From assembly GCA_905221375.1 (NCBI GenBank), contig CAJNCY010000008.1, positions 62,001 to 126,000 on the forward strand: a stretch of DNA of 64,000 nucleotides. Direction: 5' to 3'. Positions 17,112 to 28,569 of the stretch are shown here, piece by piece (within the stretch, counting starts at the first letter, position 1; each line of letters starts with the position of its first letter). The position numbers and the translations under genes are program-made. The notes below the pieces were generated by a model, which made no database searches, was not told the origin of the DNA, and was given only the letters and a program-made list of their open reading frames with translations. The stretch is from a bacterium (GTDB lineage: Bacteria > Bacillota > Bacilli > Lactobacillales > Streptococcaceae).

Positions 17112-19391
17112 CTACAAGACTTTAAAGATGCTGGCACTAACACCACCAACCATGTCTTTATCACTTAAATGGCTATTGGTCACTAATAGTTCTAGATTTC
17201 CAGCATTTTCAAACTGGAAGTCTTGCCCTTTAGCATTAAATACAACCAGTAAATGGTCTTTCCCTTGAATCTCATAGACAATCAAACCACTATGTTCATT
17301 TGCTGAATGAACAAAAACATGATGGTAAATTTCATCATAAGTAGGGTAAGAAAAGGCACTGGTTTCTGTCTTCAATCGAATAATTTGACGGATAAACTCA
17401 ATACTATCTTGACGCTCATTAATCAAGTCCCAGTTTACTTGGTTGACACTGTCTGGAGCATTATAGCTATTCATAGCACGCTCTCTATCATCATGAGTCA
17501 ACTCACCATTTTCACCAGTCGCAACTAGTTTGGTACGACCAAATTCTTGACCGATTTCCATAAAGGCCATCCCCTGCATGAGCAGATTCATGGCTGTGGC
17601 TGTCTCAACCTTGCGCATGATTTGTTCTGAACTTTGGTCTGGATGAAGGGTCGCCAATAAATCGTGAAGATTGTAATTGTCATGGGCTTCCACATAGTTG
17701 AGTACTTGATTTGGATGTGTATAAGTTCCTAATTCACGACTACCTAGGATTGCTTTGGCTAGAATTGGCTCTGTCGCAGCACCGCTGACAAAACCTGATT
17801 TGATAGCACCGTAGACTTCTCCCCCTTTGACAGCATCGCGCTGATTGTCATTAAAGAAACCGATATTTGGCATCTGGTAGGCATTGTCTTTCTTAGCCTT
17901 ATCATAAGGCGCAAGACCTGTTCCCATATCCCATCCTTCTCCATAGAGGATAATGTTAGGGTCGATTTCATCCAAGCTCTGACGAATCATCTGCATGGTC
18001 TTAACATCATGAATCCCCATCAAGTCAAAACGGAAACCGTCAATATTGTATTCCTGCACCCAGTATAGAAGGGAATCAATCATATACTTGCGGAACATTT
18101 CATGTTCGCTGGCTGTTTCATTTCCAACACCCGTTCCATTCTGGAAAGTACCGTCTGGATTCATACGATAATAATAGTCAGGGACAGTTGTTTGGAAAGG
18201 TGCATCAACAACTGAGAAGGTATGGTTATAGACCACATCCATAATGACACCAATACCCGCATCGTGATAGGCTTGAACCATCATCTTCAAATCACGAATA
18301 ACCTGAGCTGGATCATCTGGGTTTGTTGAAAGGCTCGTCTCTGGTGCGTTATAGTTTTGTGGATCATAACCCCAGTTGTAGGTTACATTCCCATCCTCAT
18401 CGTATTCTTTATGACGATCTGCGATTGGTTGCAATTGAACATAATTGTAGCCTATCTTCTTGATGTAATCAAAAGCAGTTGCTTGGCCGTACTGGTTAAC
18501 CGTCCCTGTCTGAGCCGCACCTAAGAAAGTTCCTCGAAGATGTTCATCCACACCTGAGGTCGGTGATTTGGTCAAATCACGAATGTGCATTTCACAGATG
18601 ACTGCCTTACATGGATTTGTCAAACGCCAAGTAGCCTCCGAACCATGTTTGACCTCGAAGTTTTCAACTTGCTTTTCTTCATGACTCAAAATAGCTGAAC
18701 GTTTGCCATCAGGACTGGTCGCGATTGTATAAGGATCGCGTGTCAAGGTTTGGTGATGAGGAAATTGGACTTGATACTGATAAGCCTTACCAGTCAAATC
18801 TTCCTCAACATCCAAACTCCAGACACCGATTGTATTGTCTTTATGATTATAAGAGTAGCTATTGCCTCTCTCCATCTCAAAAGTCTTCCAAACAGGTGCA
18901 TCATTAGTAGCTGATTCATAAACGACAACCTGCACTTCTGTCGCTGTTGGAGCCCAGAGGGCGAAATGAGCCTGATTATCCTCTACACGGCAACCCAATT
19001 CACCTTGGTAACCCCAGTGGTGGTCGAAACTAGCACTGTTAATGGCCTTGTCAAAGGCAAAAGGATTTTGATTTTTATAGAAAGGACTGGCAATAGCAGG
19101 ATTTTCAGAATAATAAATTCTATCATCCCCTTCCAAAATCCAGACCTCCGTTAAGAGAGGATAGTGATTAAAACGGATGGCATATTCTTTACTGGTTTGG
19201 CCAGTATGAACCACAAAATTCAAGCTTTCTAAGGGATGAACACTTGGGTGTTCAAAACTAAATAAAGCACCAAAATAATCCTCTTTATAAGTCAGTAAAT
19301 CAATTCGTTGATCCTTACTCTTTACAAAAGAGCAAGTGTCGTATTCACCATTCTTGCGATGGTAATGAATGCGCATAGGGTAGTTATACAT
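17112..19391 (-). CDS. pulA: Type I pullulanase, intracellular
   Basis: 759 residues. CBM48-like N-terminal domain (about 130-230) and a GH13 catalytic domain bearing the pullulanase signature YNWGYDPQNYN, then DVVYNH, IDGFRFDLMGIHD, ILYGEGWDMG and YVEAHDN. It hydrolyses alpha-1,6 links in glycogen or imported dextrins. There is no signal peptide or LPxTG anchor, so this is the cytoplasmic enzyme and not the surface SpuA. Closeness to glgBCDA fits a role in glycogen breakdown. ATG 19391; ribosome site is weak (AAAAAGGAAAAA). Confidence 0.93.
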   Translation of the reverse strand: MYNYPMRIHYHRKNGEYDTCSFVKSKDQRIDLLTYKEDYFGALFSFEHPSVHPLESLNFVVHTGQTSKEYAIRFNHYPLLTEVWILEGDDRIYYSENPAIASPFYKNQNPFAFDKAINSASFDHHWGYQGELGCRVEDNQAHFALWAPTATEVQVVVYESATNDAPVWKTFEMERGNSYSYNHKDNTIGVWSLDVEEDLTGKAYQYQVQFPHHQTLTRDPYTIATSPDGKRSAILSHEEKQVENFEVKHGSEATWRLTNPCKAVICEMHIRDLTKSPTSGVDEHLRGTFLGAAQTGTVNQYGQATAFDYIKKIGYNYVQLQPIADRHKEYDEDGNVTYNWGYDPQNYNAPETSLSTNPDDPAQVIRDLKMMVQAYHDAGIGVIMDVVYNHTFSVVDAPFQTTVPDYYYRMNPDGTFQNGTGVGNETASEHEMFRKYMIDSLLYWVQEYNIDGFRFDLMGIHDVKTMQMIRQSLDEIDPNIILYGEGWDMGTGLAPYDKAKKDNAYQMPNIGFFNDNQRDAVKGGEVYGAIKSGFVSGAATEPILAKAILGSRELGTYTHPNQVLNYVEAHDNYNLHDLLATLHPDQSSEQIMRKVETATAMNLLMQGMAFMEIGQEFGRTKLVATGENGELTHDDRERAMNSYNAPDSVNQVNWDLINERQDSIEFIRQIIRLKTETSAFSYPTYDEIYHHVFVHSANEHSGLIVYEIQGKDHLLVVFNAKGQDFQFENAGNLELLVTNSHLSDKDMVGGVSASIFKVL

Positions 19392-19508
19392 TTTTATTTT
19401 TCCTTTTTACTTCTTAATTTGTTTCTAGTTCACTAATAAATTCTTGATCGATTTTGTCCCGATTAACACACATAGTCATATTATCTAAGCTCTGATTTTA
19501 AACGATTA

Positions 19509-21476
<1,968 letters not shown>

Positions 21477-21490
21477 TTACCATAAACTAA

Positions 21491-21514
21491 GCCCTCCTCA
21501 CAAACGAGAAGGGC
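21491..21514 (-). terminator. Possible terminator of the MFS/Rgg unit
   Basis: GCCCTTCTC pairs with GAGGAGGGC (one U-G pair) on the minus strand, between the MFS gene and ligA. Only a short T-rich tail follows. Confidence 0.45.
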
Positions 21515-21559
21515 GGAAAAAACACTTAGATTAGAATTATTTTTAAAACTCAAACAGAC

Positions 21560-22738
21560 TTATATCTCTTTTTTAAAATGAGTTCGAACATAGCCTAGAG
21601 CTAATAAAGATAAAGCAACAACTCCTAGTCCTATTATCAAGAAAGAATAAAGATGGACACTTGGAAGCCAGGTCATTAAACCTGTTGCAATTGGCATAAA
21701 AAGTATAGCTAGGGTATAAATCGAACTGAGAACTCTACCAAGATATTCACCTTCAACCTTGGTTTGTACTTGAGTAAAAAAGTGAATATTGAACATCGTC
21801 ATAAACAATTCACAAATGAAATTCCCTGAAAAGGTAAGGTAGGTGGGGAGGTTGAATCCCATTATCATCACTCCAAGTCCAGTCAGAGCCAATAACAACA
21901 AAAGCTTTTCCATACTAGCTTTAATCTTACTAGCTAGCAAGGCCCCAACAATAGATCCGATAGCACCCATTGTTAAAATAGTGGCATAGGCACCTTGAAC
22001 CCCATAGAGCTGATTTGAAAAGGGGAGGAGGTAATTAAAGGCTGCGAAGAAAAAATTGACACTTGAAGCCATGACTAACAAAAAGAAGATTTCTTTTTGC
22101 TTCACAATATAGTGAACTCCCTCCTTGATATCAGAAAAAATAACTTTGAATGTAAGTTTCTTCTCACCCAAAGCCTTCTCTTCTTTCTTTGGAAGCAAGG
22201 CTACCAAACCAAAAGCGAGAAAAAAACTAAGGGCATCTAATACCAAGGTAATGCGAAGACTTGCGAATTGTAAAACCAGAAAAGAGAGTACAGGGGAACT
22301 CACACTGACAACCTGCATCACCAATTCCAAACGAGAATTGTAGAGGACCAGTTCATCCTTCTCTACAAATTCTGTGATAATGGCCTTATTTGCAGGTCTA
22401 GAAAAGGAAAAAGCAATAGCCTGAACAATGTTAGCAACAATCAAAGCCCCAATCATCCAGCTGTCATTTCTTATAAAAGAAATAGCCAGACAAAGAATCC
22501 CACAAACAAGGTCTGTCACCATTAAAATCTTACGACGAGAAAAACGGTCTGAAATGACTCCTCCAAAGGGATTTACGAGAATAGATGTGACGAGCTCAGA
22601 AATCTGATAAATTCCTAAAACTGTCTGTCCTATAGTCCCCATGGAGGCCAACCAGACACTATTTCCATAATCATAGAGCATATTCCCTATCTTGTTAACA
22701 GCTCCACGACTAATCAACTGTACTGCATAGCGATTCAT
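21560..22738 (-). CDS. MFS family transporter
   Basis: 392 residues with about 12 hydrophobic segments. The conserved motif A-like sequence FGGVISDRFSRRKILMVTD lies between helices 2 and 3. It is similar in layout to MFS exporters of the MefA/enterobactin-exporter type; the substrate is not predictable. ATG 22738 has GAGAGGAG upstream. It is 79 bp downstream of the Rgg-like regulator in the same direction, which suggests the regulator controls it. Confidence 0.85.
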   Translation of the reverse strand: MNRYAVQLISRGAVNKIGNMLYDYGNSVWLASMGTIGQTVLGIYQISELVTSILVNPFGGVISDRFSRRKILMVTDLVCGILCLAISFIRNDSWMIGALIVANIVQAIAFSFSRPANKAIITEFVEKDELVLYNSRLELVMQVVSVSSPVLSFLVLQFASLRITLVLDALSFFLAFGLVALLPKKEEKALGEKKLTFKVIFSDIKEGVHYIVKQKEIFFLLVMASSVNFFFAAFNYLLPFSNQLYGVQGAYATILTMGAIGSIVGALLASKIKASMEKLLLLLALTGLGVMIMGFNLPTYLTFSGNFICELFMTMFNIHFFTQVQTKVEGEYLGRVLSSIYTLAILFMPIATGLMTWLPSVHLYSFLIIGLGVVALSLLALGYVRTHFKKEI

Positions 22739-22817
22739 ATAAAAACTCCTCTCAAATTTTGAAACTATTGTATCAAAACCGAAAGGAGCTTTTTATTTTT
22801 TCCCTTATTTGGGAAAA

Positions 22818-23681
22818 TTAGTCTTTGACAAATTTTTCGTAGTGTTCCTGATAATAGGCTACTTGCTCAGGAAGCCCTAACACATCAAAAATATGCATGG
22901 CCTCTTGCATCTGGCTACAACCTTCTTTACACTGTCCTTTTTGGTACAAGGCAAAGCCTTTTAAGTAATGTAAAATATTTCGTTCATAAAGACTAATGTT
23001 TTTACCAATAATCTTCTCTGTATAAGCCTCGAAATAGCTAGCATTATCAAAAGAAGAATGCTCTAAACAATGCTGATAACAATTGAGGGCCAAAATCAAT
23101 ACTAATCTCTTATGGCGACCAATCTCTAGGTAGAATTCCTCCCTCTCCATAACTTCTCTACCAATCCGAGTGACATAGTCCACATCGTAGAAACTATAGA
23201 GATTTCCAAAAAGAATCAACTCATACATGGTCCATTCTTCTGTTTTGAAGAGATAATCTGCTACCTTATCCAAATCATCCTGCTTCATATCATAACTCGA
23301 ATCTCTTTGACAAATCAGACCCTGTAACAAAATCCAGTTCAGCTCAAAATAAAGGGGAGTCGTCGAACTCTTGGCCTTTTCAAGTTGTTCTCTTTGAAGC
23401 TTTTGAAAACCTGCAATATCATTTGAATAGTAAAGAGGCACAATTTGTCCCATCATGGCAACATGTTCATGATTATGAAAATTCCTTGCCTTATCCATGA
23501 AATTTTCGATTGTGACATGAATGTTATCCAAAATCTCAAAGAAACGTGAAACTGCCAGATCAGACTCACCAAGCTCAAAGCGAGATAATTGAGAGGTTGA
23601 GCAGGACTCGCCTGCCGCCTCTTTTAAGGAATAATTTCCACTTGTCCGAAATTCACGAAATACTTTTCCAAGATGTTCCAT
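22818..23681 (-). CDS. Rgg/GadR/MutR-family transcriptional regulator
   Basis: 287 residues from ATG 23681; a longer in-frame start at 23711 would enter the ABC-F gene. Residues about 1-60 form a helix-turn-helix (LGKVFREFRTSGNYSLKEAAGE...STSQLSRFELGESDL), and the rest is the all-helical TPR-like domain that binds short peptide pheromones in Rgg proteins. No SHP-type peptide frame was identified next to it. It sits directly after the ABC-F gene (3 bp) and before the MFS gene, so all three may be one unit. Confidence 0.85.
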   Translation of the reverse strand: MEHLGKVFREFRTSGNYSLKEAAGESCSTSQLSRFELGESDLAVSRFFEILDNIHVTIENFMDKARNFHNHEHVAMMGQIVPLYYSNDIAGFQKLQREQLEKAKSSTTPLYFELNWILLQGLICQRDSSYDMKQDDLDKVADYLFKTEEWTMYELILFGNLYSFYDVDYVTRIGREVMEREEFYLEIGRHKRLVLILALNCYQHCLEHSSFDNASYFEAYTEKIIGKNISLYERNILHYLKGFALYQKGQCKEGCSQMQEAMHIFDVLGLPEQVAYYQEHYEKFVKD

Positions 23682-23683
23682 CT

Positions 23684-25585
23684 TTATACCTGCTCTGATA
23701 ATTCTTCCCACTCAAGCATTGCTTCTTCCTGACGATGGCTGATTTTGTCCAGCTCAGCCTGTAATTCCATCAGTTTTTCGGCATCGTTTGTTTCCAACAT
23801 TTGTTCAGAAATAGCTTGGCTTTGACTTTCTAACTCTTCGATTTCAGTTTCTAGATTTTCGATTTGTCGCATGAGCTTACGAACTTCTTTTTGACTTTCT
23901 TTCTGAGCTTGATAGTCATTTACTGGACTTGCTTCTTTTGCTTGATTGCTGGTTGAAGCTTCCTCAGTTTGAATCATTTCTACTTCTGCTTTCTTCTCAA
24001 CATAGTAGTCGTAATCTCCCAGGTAAAGAGTCGAGCCATTCTCTGACAATTCCAGTACATGAGTTGCCACACGATTGATAAAGTAACGGTCATGGCTGAC
24101 AAAAAGCAAGGTTCCATCAAAGTCAATTAAGGCATTTTCCAACACTTCCTTGCTATCAATATCCAAGTGGTTGGTCGGCTCGTCAAGAATCAGGAAGTTG
24201 TTGTTTTCCATAGAGAGTTTAGCCAAAAGCAAACGAGCTTTCTCGCCACCTGACAGCATGCCGACTGATTTTTTAACATCATCACCAGAGAAAAGGAAAG
24301 CACCGAGGCGATTGCGGATTTCAACTTCTGGTGTTAGTTTAAAATCATTCCAGAGTTCATCCAGCACAGTATTACTTGCTGTCAGCTTACTTTGGGTTTG
24401 GTCATAGTAACCAACCTCCACATTAGCCCCAAAGCGTTTTTCTCCCTTGATAAAAGGAATCTGCTCCACGATAGATTTGATAAAGGTTGATTTCCCAATA
24501 CCATTTGGACCAACGATAGCGACAGCATTCATCTTACGAAGGTCTAAGTTGATAGGCTCTGACAATATTTCCCCATCATAGCCAATAGCTGCATTTTCAA
24601 CAGTCAGGACAACATTACCCGACGTTTTTTCCGACTGAAAGGTCATATTGGCTGCTTTCTTACCAGCTTCCGGCTTGTCCAAACGCTCCATTTTTTCCAG
24701 TTGTTTACGGCGAGATTGGGCACGTTTGGTCGTTGAAGCTCGGACTAGATTACGATTGACAAAGTCTTCCAGAGCTGCAATTTCCTTCTGTTGCTTTTCA
24801 TAATTTTTTGCCTCAGTAGCTAGTTTTTGCTCCTTCAACTCGACAAAACGAGAGTAGTTACCCACATAGCGATCCAAGGAATGCTTGGTCAAATCCAGCG
24901 TAATCGTCGCAACCTTGTCCAAGAAATAACGGTCGTGGCTGACGATAATGAGGGCACCGCTATAGTTTACCAAGTAATTCTCTAGCCAGGCAATAGTTTC
25001 GATATCCAAGTGGTTGGTTGGCTCGTCCAAGACCAAGAGATTGGGCTTTTCAAGAAGCATTTTAGCAAGTGCCAAACGAGTATTTTGACCACCAGAAAGC
25101 TCAGCAATTTTCATCTGCCACATAGATTCGTCAAACTTGAATCCATTCAAAATCGCTCGTATATCAGCTTCATAGGTAAAGCCACCCGCTTGACGAAAAT
25201 TCTCAGATAAGCGGTCATAATCTGACATCAGTTTATCCAAATCCTCACCAGACTTTTCACCCATCTCCAATTCCATCTGACGAAGTTGTTTCTCAGTTTG
25301 ACGCAAGTCATCAAAGACATGAAGCATTTCATCGTAGATGGTATTTTCAGACTCAAAACGGCTATCTTGGGCTAGGTAAGACAGAGAAATATCTTTTTTC
25401 TTATTGATTTCTCCACTAGTTGGTTCCTCTTCTCCAACCAAAATCTTCAAAAGAGTAGACTTACCTGCTCCATTTTTCCCAACAAGGGCAATACGGTCTC
25501 TTTCATCAACCTGCAGGTTGATATTATCAAAAAGAACCTCTCCTGCAAAAGAACGTTCAATTTTATTAGCTTGTAAAATAATCAT
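23684..25585 (-). CDS. ABC-F family ATPase
   Basis: About 633 residues from ATG 25585 (an in-frame extension to 25645 passes through the promoter). Two ABC domains: Walker A VGKNGAGKSTLLK and GPNGIGKSTFIK, signatures LSGGQNTRLALAK and LSGGEKARLLLAK, Walker B LLVLDEPTNHLD and FLILDEPTNHLD. They are joined by the basic ABC-F linker (residues about 240-310), and a C-terminal coiled coil follows. No membrane segments. ABC-F proteins act on the ribosome, as translation factors or antibiotic protection; which one is not decidable. The mRNA appears leaderless. Confidence 0.93.
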   Translation of the reverse strand: MIILQANKIERSFAGEVLFDNINLQVDERDRIALVGKNGAGKSTLLKILVGEEEPTSGEINKKKDISLSYLAQDSRFESENTIYDEMLHVFDDLRQTEKQLRQMELEMGEKSGEDLDKLMSDYDRLSENFRQAGGFTYEADIRAILNGFKFDESMWQMKIAELSGGQNTRLALAKMLLEKPNLLVLDEPTNHLDIETIAWLENYLVNYSGALIIVSHDRYFLDKVATITLDLTKHSLDRYVGNYSRFVELKEQKLATEAKNYEKQQKEIAALEDFVNRNLVRASTTKRAQSRRKQLEKMERLDKPEAGKKAANMTFQSEKTSGNVVLTVENAAIGYDGEILSEPINLDLRKMNAVAIVGPNGIGKSTFIKSIVEQIPFIKGEKRFGANVEVGYYDQTQSKLTASNTVLDELWNDFKLTPEVEIRNRLGAFLFSGDDVKKSVGMLSGGEKARLLLAKLSMENNNFLILDEPTNHLDIDSKEVLENALIDFDGTLLFVSHDRYFINRVATHVLELSENGSTLYLGDYDYYVEKKAEVEMIQTEEASTSNQAKEASPVNDYQAQKESQKEVRKLMRQIENLETEIEELESQSQAISEQMLETNDAEKLMELQAELDKISHRQEEAMLEWEELSEQV

Positions 25586-25591
25586 ACAAAC

Positions 25592-25620
25592 AGTATAGCA
25601 TGTTTCCCTAAGGCATTCAA
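25592..25620 (-). promoter_or_regulatory. ABC-F promoter, leaderless type
   Basis: TTGAAT (25615-25620), 17 bp, TATACT (25592-25597) on the minus strand, then only 6 nt before the ATG. No Shine-Dalgarno is possible. Confidence 0.75.
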
Positions 25621-25671
25621 GACTTGATAAACAGGCAGGTGTCACTACTTTTCTGAAAATTATGCTAAGGT

Positions 25672-25700
25672 TTTACTAAAATGCTAAAAAGTGCTATAAT
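25672..25700 (+). promoter_or_regulatory. pgm promoter
   Basis: TTTACT (25672-25677), 17-bp spacer, TATAAT (25695-25700). An ordinary leader with AAAAAGGAG follows. Confidence 0.75.
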
Positions 25701-25738
25701 GTGAACGGTTAAAACAATTTACAAAAAGGAGAATTTTA

Positions 25739-27457
25739 ATGTCTTACCAAGAAAATTACCAGAAATGGGTTGATTTTGCGGAGCTTCCTGACTATCTTCG
25801 TCAAGATTTGGAAAATATGGACGAAAAAACAAAGGAAGATGCCTTCTATACAAATCTTGAATTTGGTACTGCAGGTATGCGTGGCTTGATTGGAGCTGGT
25901 ACAAACCGCATCAACATCTACGTTGTTCGCCAAGCTACTGAAGGATTGGCTCGTTTGATTGAGTCTAAAGGTGGAAATGAAAAAGAACGTGGTGTCGCAA
26001 TCGCCTACGATAGCCGTCATTTCTCACCAGAGTTTGCCTTTGAATCTGCTGCAGTTCTTGCTAAACACGGTATCAAATCTTATGTATTTGAAAGCCTTCG
26101 TCCAACTCCAGAACTCTCATTTGCGGTTCGTCACCTCAACTGTTTCGCAGGTATTATGGTCACAGCCAGCCACAACCCTGCTCCATTTAACGGTTACAAG
26201 GTTTACGGTGAAGACGGTGGACAAATGCCTCCACACGATGCGGACGCTTTGACTACTTATATCCGTGCAATCGAAAACCCATTTGCAGTTGAAGTTGCTG
26301 ATGTGGAAGCTGAAAAAGCTTCTGGCTTGATTGAAGTTATCGGCGAAGCTGTCGATGTAGAATACCTCAAAGAAGTCAAAGATGTGAACATCAACCCAGC
26401 CTTGATTGAAGAATTCGGTAAAGACATGAAAATTGTCTACACACCACTTCATGGTACTGGTGAAATGTTGGCTCGTCGTGCTCTTGCCCAAGCAGGATTT
26501 GACTCAGTTCAAGTCGTTGAAGCACAAGCAACTGCCGATCCTGACTTCTCAACTGTAAAATCTCCAAACCCAGAAAGCCAAGCAGCCTTTGCCCTTGCTG
26601 AAGAACTTGGTCGTCAAGTTGGTGCAGATGTTCTTGTGGCAACTGACCCAGATGCTGACCGTGTTGGTGTTGAAGTTCTTCAAAAAGATGGTAGCTACCT
26701 CAACCTTTCAGGTAACCAAATCGGTGCTATCATGGCTAAATACATCTTGGAAGCCCACAAAAACGCTGGAACTCTTCCTGAAAATGCAGCCCTATGTAAA
26801 TCTATCGTATCAACTGACTTGGTAACGAAGATTGCTGAAAGCTACGGCGCAACTATGTTCAACGTCTTGACTGGTTTCAAATTCATCGCTGAAAAAATTC
26901 AAGAATTCGAAGAAAAACACAACCACACTTACATGATGGGATTTGAAGAAAGCTTCGGTTACTTGATTAAACCATTTGTACGTGATAAAGATGCTATCCA
27001 AGCCGTTCTTGTCGTTGCTGAACTTGCTGCCTACTACCGTTCACGTGGTTTGACCCTTGCTGACGGTATCGAAGAAATCTACAAAGAGTATGGCTACTAC
27101 GCAGAAAAGACTATCTCTGTAACTCTTTCTGGTGTCGATGGTGCTGAACAAATCAAAGCGATTATGGCTAAATTCCGTAACAATGCTCCAAAAGAATGGA
27201 ACACAACAGCTATCACTGTCGTAGAAGACTTCAAGGCTCAAACTGCTACTGCTGCTGACGGAACTGTTACAAACTTGACAACTCCTCCAAGTGATGTGTT
27301 GAAATACACACTTGCTGACGGCTCATGGATTGCCGTTCGCCCTTCAGGGACAGAACCAAAAATCAAGTTCTACATTGCAGTTGTAGGTGAAACCAACGAA
27401 GAATCACAAGCTAAGATTGCTAACATCGAAGCAGAAATCAATGCTTTTGTAAAATAA
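25739..27457 (+). CDS. pgm: Phosphoglucomutase (alpha-D-phosphohexomutase family)
   Basis: 572 residues. It interconverts glucose-6-phosphate and glucose-1-phosphate, linking glycolysis to glycogen, capsule and teichoic-acid sugars. The active-site loop is GIMVTASHNPAPFNGYKVYGEDG (Ser about 145); the metal loop ATDPDADRVG, the sugar loop GFEESFGYL and the phosphate-binding RPSGTEPK at the C-terminus are all present. ATG 25739 is preceded by AAAGGAGAATTTTA. Codon use is strongly biased, as in highly expressed genes. Own promoter and terminator. Confidence 0.97.
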   Translation: MSYQENYQKWVDFAELPDYLRQDLENMDEKTKEDAFYTNLEFGTAGMRGLIGAGTNRINIYVVRQATEGLARLIESKGGNEKERGVAIAYDSRHFSPEFAFESAAVLAKHGIKSYVFESLRPTPELSFAVRHLNCFAGIMVTASHNPAPFNGYKVYGEDGGQMPPHDADALTTYIRAIENPFAVEVADVEAEKASGLIEVIGEAVDVEYLKEVKDVNINPALIEEFGKDMKIVYTPLHGTGEMLARRALAQAGFDSVQVVEAQATADPDFSTVKSPNPESQAAFALAEELGRQVGADVLVATDPDADRVGVEVLQKDGSYLNLSGNQIGAIMAKYILEAHKNAGTLPENAALCKSIVSTDLVTKIAESYGATMFNVLTGFKFIAEKIQEFEEKHNHTYMMGFEESFGYLIKPFVRDKDAIQAVLVVAELAAYYRSRGLTLADGIEEIYKEYGYYAEKTISVTLSGVDGAEQIKAIMAKFRNNAPKEWNTTAITVVEDFKAQTATAADGTVTNLTTPPSDVLKYTLADGSWIAVRPSGTEPKIKFYIAVVGETNEESQAKIANIEAEINAFVK

Positions 27458-27465
27458 AGACCTAT

Positions 27466-27498
27466 AAAAGATGAGACAAACCAATCTCATCTTTTTTT
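27466..27498 (+). terminator. pgm terminator
   Basis: AAAAGATGAGA pairs with TCTCATCTTTT and continues into a T7 run, directly after the pgm stop. Confidence 0.9.
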
Positions 27499-27568
27499 CG
27501 TATCAAATCTCAGCAATTTTAGAAACTTTATGGCATACTAGACATATCAATGAAAGCGAGGTAATCTC

Positions 27569-27916
27569 ATGGAACAATTTTTAGATAATATCAAAGACCT
27601 TGAAGTCACTACAGTTGCGCGTGCGCAAGAAGCTCTTGATAAAAAAGAAACTGCAACCTTCTTTATCGGTCGCAAAACTTGCCCTTACTGCCGTAAATTT
27701 GCAGGTACATTGGCAGGTGTCGTAGCTGAAACCAAAACTCATATCTACTTCATCAATAGTGAAGAACCAAGCCAACTCAATGAGTTGCAGGCATTCCGCT
27801 CACGCTATGGAATTCCAACTGTACCAGGCTTTGTTCACATTGCAGATGGCCAAATCAATGTCCGTTGCGACTCTTCAATGTCAGCACAAGAAATCAAAGA
27901 ATTTGCAGGATTGTAA
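27569..27916 (+). CDS. Thioredoxin-like protein (bacteriocin transport accessory type)
   Basis: 115 residues, thioredoxin fold with active site TCPYCRKF (Cys about 38 and 41) and cis-proline region GIPTVPGF. The layout fits the small Bta/PedC-type thioredoxin-like proteins annotated as bacteriocin transport accessory proteins in streptococci. No signal peptide or membrane helix, so it is probably cytoplasmic. No bacteriocin genes are visible nearby. ATG 27569 follows GAAAGCGAGGTAATCTC. The specific role is unproven. Confidence 0.82.
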   Translation: MEQFLDNIKDLEVTTVARAQEALDKKETATFFIGRKTCPYCRKFAGTLAGVVAETKTHIYFINSEEPSQLNELQAFRSRYGIPTVPGFVHIADGQINVRCDSSMSAQEIKEFAGL

Positions 27917-27952
27917 AAAATCAGCTAACAAGTTTTAAAATCACAAAAACGC

Positions 27953-28172
27953 ATAATGGAGCCGGAGAACGCTTTGCGAGGTACATAGATTTTTAGGATG
28001 CGACAAATGTTGTATCCTTTTTGTATCCCTTTTTAAAAAAAGAGGGTCTGTTTTAGGGTCTGCTTTTTCTGCAAAAGAATACCAAGGAATACCAAAGACA
28101 AAAATAAAAAACGTTGATTTAACAACGTTTTACCAAGGAATGCGAAAGAATGCAAAGGAATAATGGAGCCGG
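27953..28172. repeat. 13-bp repeat of the tmRNA 3' end with phased decamer repeats: probable integration scar
   Basis: ATAATGGAGCCGG occurs at 28160-28172 (the ssrA 3' end) and again at 27953-27965. Between them are short repeat pairs: TGTATCC at 28011 and 28022, GGGTCTG at 28044 and 28056, AATACCAAGG/AATACCAAAG at 28078 and 28088, AATGCGAAAG/AATGCAAAGG at 28139 and 28149. tmRNA ends are common attachment sites for tyrosine integrases, and such spaced repeats resemble integrase arm sites. No gene is present in the interval. Confidence 0.6.
28103..28131 (-). terminator. ssrA terminator
   Basis: AAAACGTTG pairs with CAACGTTTT on the minus strand, followed by TTATTTTTG, about 35 bp beyond the mature tmRNA end. 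Confidence 0.85.
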
Positions 28173-28508
28173 TGGGAGTCGAACCCACGTCCAAACACCT
28201 GCCAACATATTTGTCTACAACCATAGGTTATGTATTAGTTTAACAGTCCCTCGACACATAACTCAAGCCTAGAAACTGCGAGTCTATCAATCTCTTATCA
28301 AGCCGCTAGACAAGACTTAATCGTATCTCGCTAATAATAAGACCTGTCATTGAACACGAGCAATCCAAATCGGGTCACGCCTGCTGGTTTTTAGGCAGCT
28401 AGAGCGTAAGAAGTGTTATTTTTTGCAGTTATATTTAACTGAGCGTTTACGTCGCCACACGAGTCGCAAAATATGCCTCATAATGCCTGTCGAATCCGTA
28501 ACGACCCC
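28164..28508 (-). ncRNA. ssrA: Transfer-messenger RNA (tmRNA)
   Basis: 345 nt. The 5' end GGGGTCGTTACGGATTCGAC and the 3' end with TGGGTTCGACTCCCACCGGC form the alanine tRNA-like domain; the CCA is encoded. The tag frame is GCA AAA AAT AAC ACT TCT TAC GCT CTA GCT GCC TAA, giving AKNNTSYALAA, the streptococcal tag. It rescues stalled ribosomes with SmpB. The start at 28508 lies about 10 nt after the predicted transcription start, so RNase P trims the 5' end. Confidence 0.98.
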
Positions 28509-28524
28509 AAAAGACAATAAAACT

Positions 28525-28553
28525 ATTATACCTTATCTAACTCAAAAATGCAA
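28525..28553 (-). promoter_or_regulatory. ssrA promoter
   Basis: TTGCAT (28548-28553), 17-bp spacer, TATAAT (28525-28530) on the minus strand. Confidence 0.75.
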
Positions 28554-28569
28554 AAGGGAAATCAACTAA

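Noticed and set aside
22797..22817. TTTTCCC/GGGAAAA inverted repeat between the Rgg and MFS genes
   Set aside because: A/T-flanked 7-bp stem without a T tract in the direction of the genes; not called as a terminator.
28033..28224. 63-residue frame covering the ssrA 3' end
   Set aside because: It reads through the tmRNA acceptor stem and terminator; no ribosome site.
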